A DNA stretch of 6,277 nt from an uncultured Selenomonadaceae bacterium (GTDB lineage Bacteria > Bacillota > Negativicutes > Selenomonadales > Selenomonadaceae): assembly GCA_902782705.1 (NCBI GenBank), contig CACZOL010000082.1, forward strand, positions 1 to 6,277. Reading direction: 5' to 3'. Numbering within the stretch: position 1 is the stretch's first letter; every line of letters starts with the position of its first letter. Positions 4,779-6,277 of this stretch are shown here, in pieces. The notes below the pieces were generated by a model that saw nothing but the letters and a program-made list of their open reading frames with translations, was not told the DNA's origin and ran no database searches. The translations under genes were made by a program, and so were the position numbers.

Positions 4779-5219
4779 TCAAAAATAACCGCCGACGGAA
4801 CGCGCCGCCATCGCCGACGCATACGCCGACTGGAGCTTGCGGTTCAACTTTGTCATGTCCGCGTCGGAAACGACGCCCTTCATCACGCCGAGACTGTTCA
4901 GATGGTTCAAAAGCGAGACGTTCTGCGCCAGCGCGTTGAGGGCTTCCGTTCCCTGCTTGCCCCGATTCCGCTCCAAATAATGCGAGATATATTTCTTCGG
5001 ATCGGCCTGGTCGCACCAAAAACTGTCCGCCAGCGCCAGCTTGTACTGCGCGATATCCACCTGATCCATCAGCGCGTCCCATTTTTTCTGTTCTTCCTGC
5101 ATCTTCGCAAAAACTTCGCCGAAAGCGCCTTTCGTTTCCGTCTTCGTCTCCGCAGCCGCGCCGGTCTTTGCCGCCAACGCCTGAAGCGCGGAGAGCGCGC
5201 TCATCGAATCCACGCCCAT
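4779..5219 (-). CDS. Unrecognised 146-residue cytoplasmic protein
   Basis: I do not recognise this family. The start is the ATG at 5219, with GGGAGG 7 nt upstream. An in-frame TTG at 5240 lies on the far side of that site and is unlikely. There is no signal peptide or membrane segment. Residues 1-30 are Ala/Thr-rich and probably disordered (SALSALQALAAKTGAAAETKTETK). The rest looks helical: AFGEVFAKMQEEQKKWDALMDQVDIAQYKLALADSFW (32-68), a single Cys at 69, then PKKYISHYLERNRG and a C-terminal helix (119-142). The N-terminal mix of small residues and FGEVFAKM loosely recalls small flagellar or secretion rod proteins, and a sigma-D-like promoter lies upstream, but this is only a hint. The stop is 6 nt from the split terminator arm. 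Confidence 0.8.
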   Translation of the reverse strand: MGVDSMSALSALQALAAKTGAAAETKTETKGAFGEVFAKMQEEQKKWDALMDQVDIAQYKLALADSFWCDQADPKKYISHYLERNRGKQGTEALNALAQNVSLLNHLNSLGVMKGVVSDADMTKLNRKLQSAYASAMAARSVGGYF

Positions 5220-5253
5220 ACCGTTTCCTCCCGTCCACAATCTCTCTATTTAT

Positions 5254-5279
5254 ATATCGGAAAAAACGAAAAAATCTTA
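5254..5279 (-). promoter_or_regulatory. Candidate sigma-D (sigma-28)-type promoter for the 146-residue protein
   Basis: On the minus strand TAAG (5279-5276), 14 nt, then TCCGATAT (5261-5254) resembles the motility sigma factor consensus TAAA-N15-GCCGATAT. The start would be near 5245, about 25 nt before the ATG. A sigma-A reading (TTAAGA, 18 nt, TATATA) overlaps it and cannot be excluded. Confidence 0.35.
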
Positions 5280-5331
5280 ACCGGCAGGAAAAATTTTTTA
5301 AAGAGCGAATATATATCATTATTTACGAAGC

Positions 5332-5370
5332 AACCGAACGAAGCAATGAAGAATTCATTTTTCATCGGTT
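5332..5370 (+). other. Nested hairpins in the queC leader
   Basis: AACCGA (5332-5337) pairs with TCGGTT (5365-5370), enclosing AATGAA (5345-5350) paired with TTCATT (5354-5359) around a 3-nt loop. The structure ends 10 nt before the queC ribosome binding site. It does not match the preQ1 riboswitch patterns I know. The rest of the 5220-5392 spacer is AT-rich, and no convincing queC promoter can be singled out. Confidence 0.3.
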
Positions 5371-5396
5371 CCGGCAGCAAGGAGGAAACGGTTTGA
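5346..5396 (+). CDS. Possible 16-residue leader peptide overlapping the queC start
   Basis: ATG at 5346 opens a short frame encoding MKNSFFIGSGSKEETV. Its TGA (5394-5396) overlaps the queC TTG (5393-5395) as TTGA, and it reads through the queC ribosome binding site. Only a weak AACGAAG precedes the ATG, so translation is uncertain. If used, it could couple to queC initiation. Confidence 0.2.
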   Translation: MKNSFFIGSGSKEETV

Positions 5397-6094
5397 AAGC
5401 GGTAATCCTTTCCAGCGGCGGCATAGACTCGACAACCTGCCTTGCGCTGGCAGTCAAAGAATACGGCGCGAAAAACGTGGCGACCATCTCCGTCTTTTAC
5501 GGGCAAAAACATCAGCGGGAACTGCCCGCCGCGCGGCGCGTGGCGGACTATTACGGCGTGCTCCATGAGGAATACGACCTCGCCCCGATTTTCCGGGGCT
5601 CGACCTGCGCCCTCTTGGCGGGCGCGCCGAACGAAATCGATCACCGAAGCTACGCCGAACAGCTTGTGGGGAGGAACGGCGGCGTCTCCACCTATGTGCC
5701 TTTCCGCAACGGGCTGATGCTCTCAACGGCAGCCAGCGCGGCAGGCAGCATTTTCGAAGCAGAGGACGTGCTGCTTTACCTCGGTGCGCATTCGGACGAC
5801 GCGGCCGGAAACGCCTACGCCGATTGCAGCGAAGAATTCCTGTCCGCGATGGGCGAAGCGATATCCATCGGCACATACGGACGAATCCGACTCGTCACGC
5901 CGTTCGCCGGAAAGAATAAAGCCGAAGTCGTAAGAACGGGCCTTGCGCTCGGCGTGCCTTACGAGATGACATGGAGCTGCTACGAAGGCGGCGAAAAACC
6001 CTGCGGCGTCTGCGGCACCTGCCGTGACCGCGCGGCGGCCTTCCGCGCCAACGGCGTGGAAGATCCGGCCCTCGCCCTGACAAATCAAAAATAA
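5393..6094 (+). CDS. queC: 7-cyano-7-deazaguanine synthase
   Basis: QueC converts 7-carboxy-7-deazaguanine, ammonia and ATP to preQ0, the precursor of queuosine in tRNA, in the cytoplasm. The 233-residue protein matches the family in length and motifs. It has the PP-loop SGGIDS at 8-13, FYGQKHQRE at 35-43, the segment STYVPFRNGLML, GAHSDDAAGNAYADC, and a C-terminal zinc site with cysteines at 196, 204, 207 and 210 (SCYEGGEKPCGVCGTC). The start is TTG at 5393, with AAGGAGG 7 nt upstream and the conserved KAVILSSGG directly after. The open frame extends upstream to 5168 but lacks family similarity there. No other queuosine gene (queD, queE, queF) is visible. The gene appears to stand alone between a divergent gene and a terminator. 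Confidence 0.95.
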   Translation: MKAVILSSGGIDSTTCLALAVKEYGAKNVATISVFYGQKHQRELPAARRVADYYGVLHEEYDLAPIFRGSTCALLAGAPNEIDHRSYAEQLVGRNGGVSTYVPFRNGLMLSTAASAAGSIFEAEDVLLYLGAHSDDAAGNAYADCSEEFLSAMGEAISIGTYGRIRLVTPFAGKNKAEVVRTGLALGVPYEMTWSCYEGGEKPCGVCGTCRDRAAAFRANGVEDPALALTNQK

Positions 6095-6104
6095 TCCCGT
6101 AATG

Positions 6105-6143
6105 AAAAAGCTCCGTGAGGATTTATTCCTCACGGAGCTTTTT
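6105..6143. terminator. Bidirectional terminator between queC and the histidine kinase gene
   Basis: A perfect 17-bp stem has arms at 6105-6121 (AAAAAGCTCCGTGAGGA) and 6127-6143 with loop TTTAT, so a T-run follows the GC stem on either strand. It starts 10 nt after the queC stop. On the other side it reaches into the stop codon of the convergent kinase gene. Confidence 0.9.
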
Positions 6144-6277
6144 ACGCTTGTTCCGCGACGTCTTCCGCCAGCGGTACGGTCAGTCGAATTGTCGTGCCTT
6201 TGCCCGGCTCGCTTTCCAGATGAATATCGACGTCATGAGCTTCCGCGATCCAGCGGGCGATGGAAAGCCCGAGTCCC
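6142..6277 (-). CDS. C-terminal end of a sensor histidine kinase (partial)
   Basis: The last 44 residues of a gene entering from the right are visible. They begin with GLGLSIARWIAEAH and continue DVDIHLESEPGKGTTIRLTVPL before a short acidic tail. This is the G2-box end of the HATPase_c domain of two-component histidine kinases, which bind ATP and phosphorylate a conserved histidine. The sensing domain, membrane segments and H-box lie outside the window, so signal and partner are unknown. Its TAA (6144-6142) overlaps the terminator arm. Confidence 0.9.
   Translation of the reverse strand, partial: GLGLSIARWIAEAHDVDIHLESEPGKGTTIRLTVPLAEDVAEQA

Noticed and set aside
4768..5319. A 183-codon minus-strand frame overlapping the 146-residue gene
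   Set aside because: Gly/Arg-rich shadow frame. The other frame has the ribosome binding site and a balanced composition.
5232..5392. preQ1 riboswitch upstream of queC
   Set aside because: The stems and A-rich tail of the known preQ1 classes could not be found. Only simple nested hairpins are present.

Overview
The window looks like chromosomal DNA from a diderm Firmicute of the Negativicutes, perhaps Selenomonas or a close relative. This is inferred, not proven. The lipid A genes (lpxB, msbA and probably waaA) require an outer membrane. The strong AGGAGG ribosome binding sites, TTG starts, a rubrerythrin and sigma-A promoters with TATAAT boxes fit the Firmicutes. The genes are GC-rich, and one AT-rich island stands out at about 4512-4770.

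Layout. Positions 1-2939 (minus strand) hold a lipid A/LPS module read right to left: lpxB, msbA overlapping it by 4 bp (ATGA), and the first six codons of what is probably waaA. A promoter sits just upstream of lpxB. Positions 3172-3745 (minus) hold a rubrerythrin gene with its own promoter, a GC hairpin in its leader and a strong terminator. A divergent promoter with a T6-G7 run in its spacer drives a small secreted repeat protein (3942-4478, plus). Next comes a 300-bp gene-free stretch (4479-4778), then an unrecognised 146-residue protein (4779-5219, minus). Divergent from that is queC (5393-6094, plus), which ends at a bidirectional terminator shared with the C-terminal end of a sensor histidine kinase (6142-6277, minus).

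The most interesting part is the gene-free stretch. An 18-bp perfect stem that once formed the shared terminator of the two convergent genes has been split in its loop by a 237-bp non-autonomous element. The element has 19-bp terminal inverted repeats (one mismatch) and an 8-10 bp target duplication. Its left inverted repeat is itself interrupted by a 52-bp palindrome with TG...CA ends and a TAA duplication, which looks like two abutted ends of an IS3/IS150-type insertion sequence. Removing both insertions in turn restores first the inverted repeat and then the terminator, so the order of events can be read directly.

Functionally, LpxB makes the lipid A disaccharide, MsbA flips the finished core-lipid A across the inner membrane, and WaaA would add Kdo. 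Rubrerythrin handles peroxide in an anaerobe. QueC makes preQ0 for queuosine. The secreted repeat protein and the 146-residue protein have no recognised function. The first may be under a slippage-prone promoter and the second has a sigma-D-like promoter candidate.
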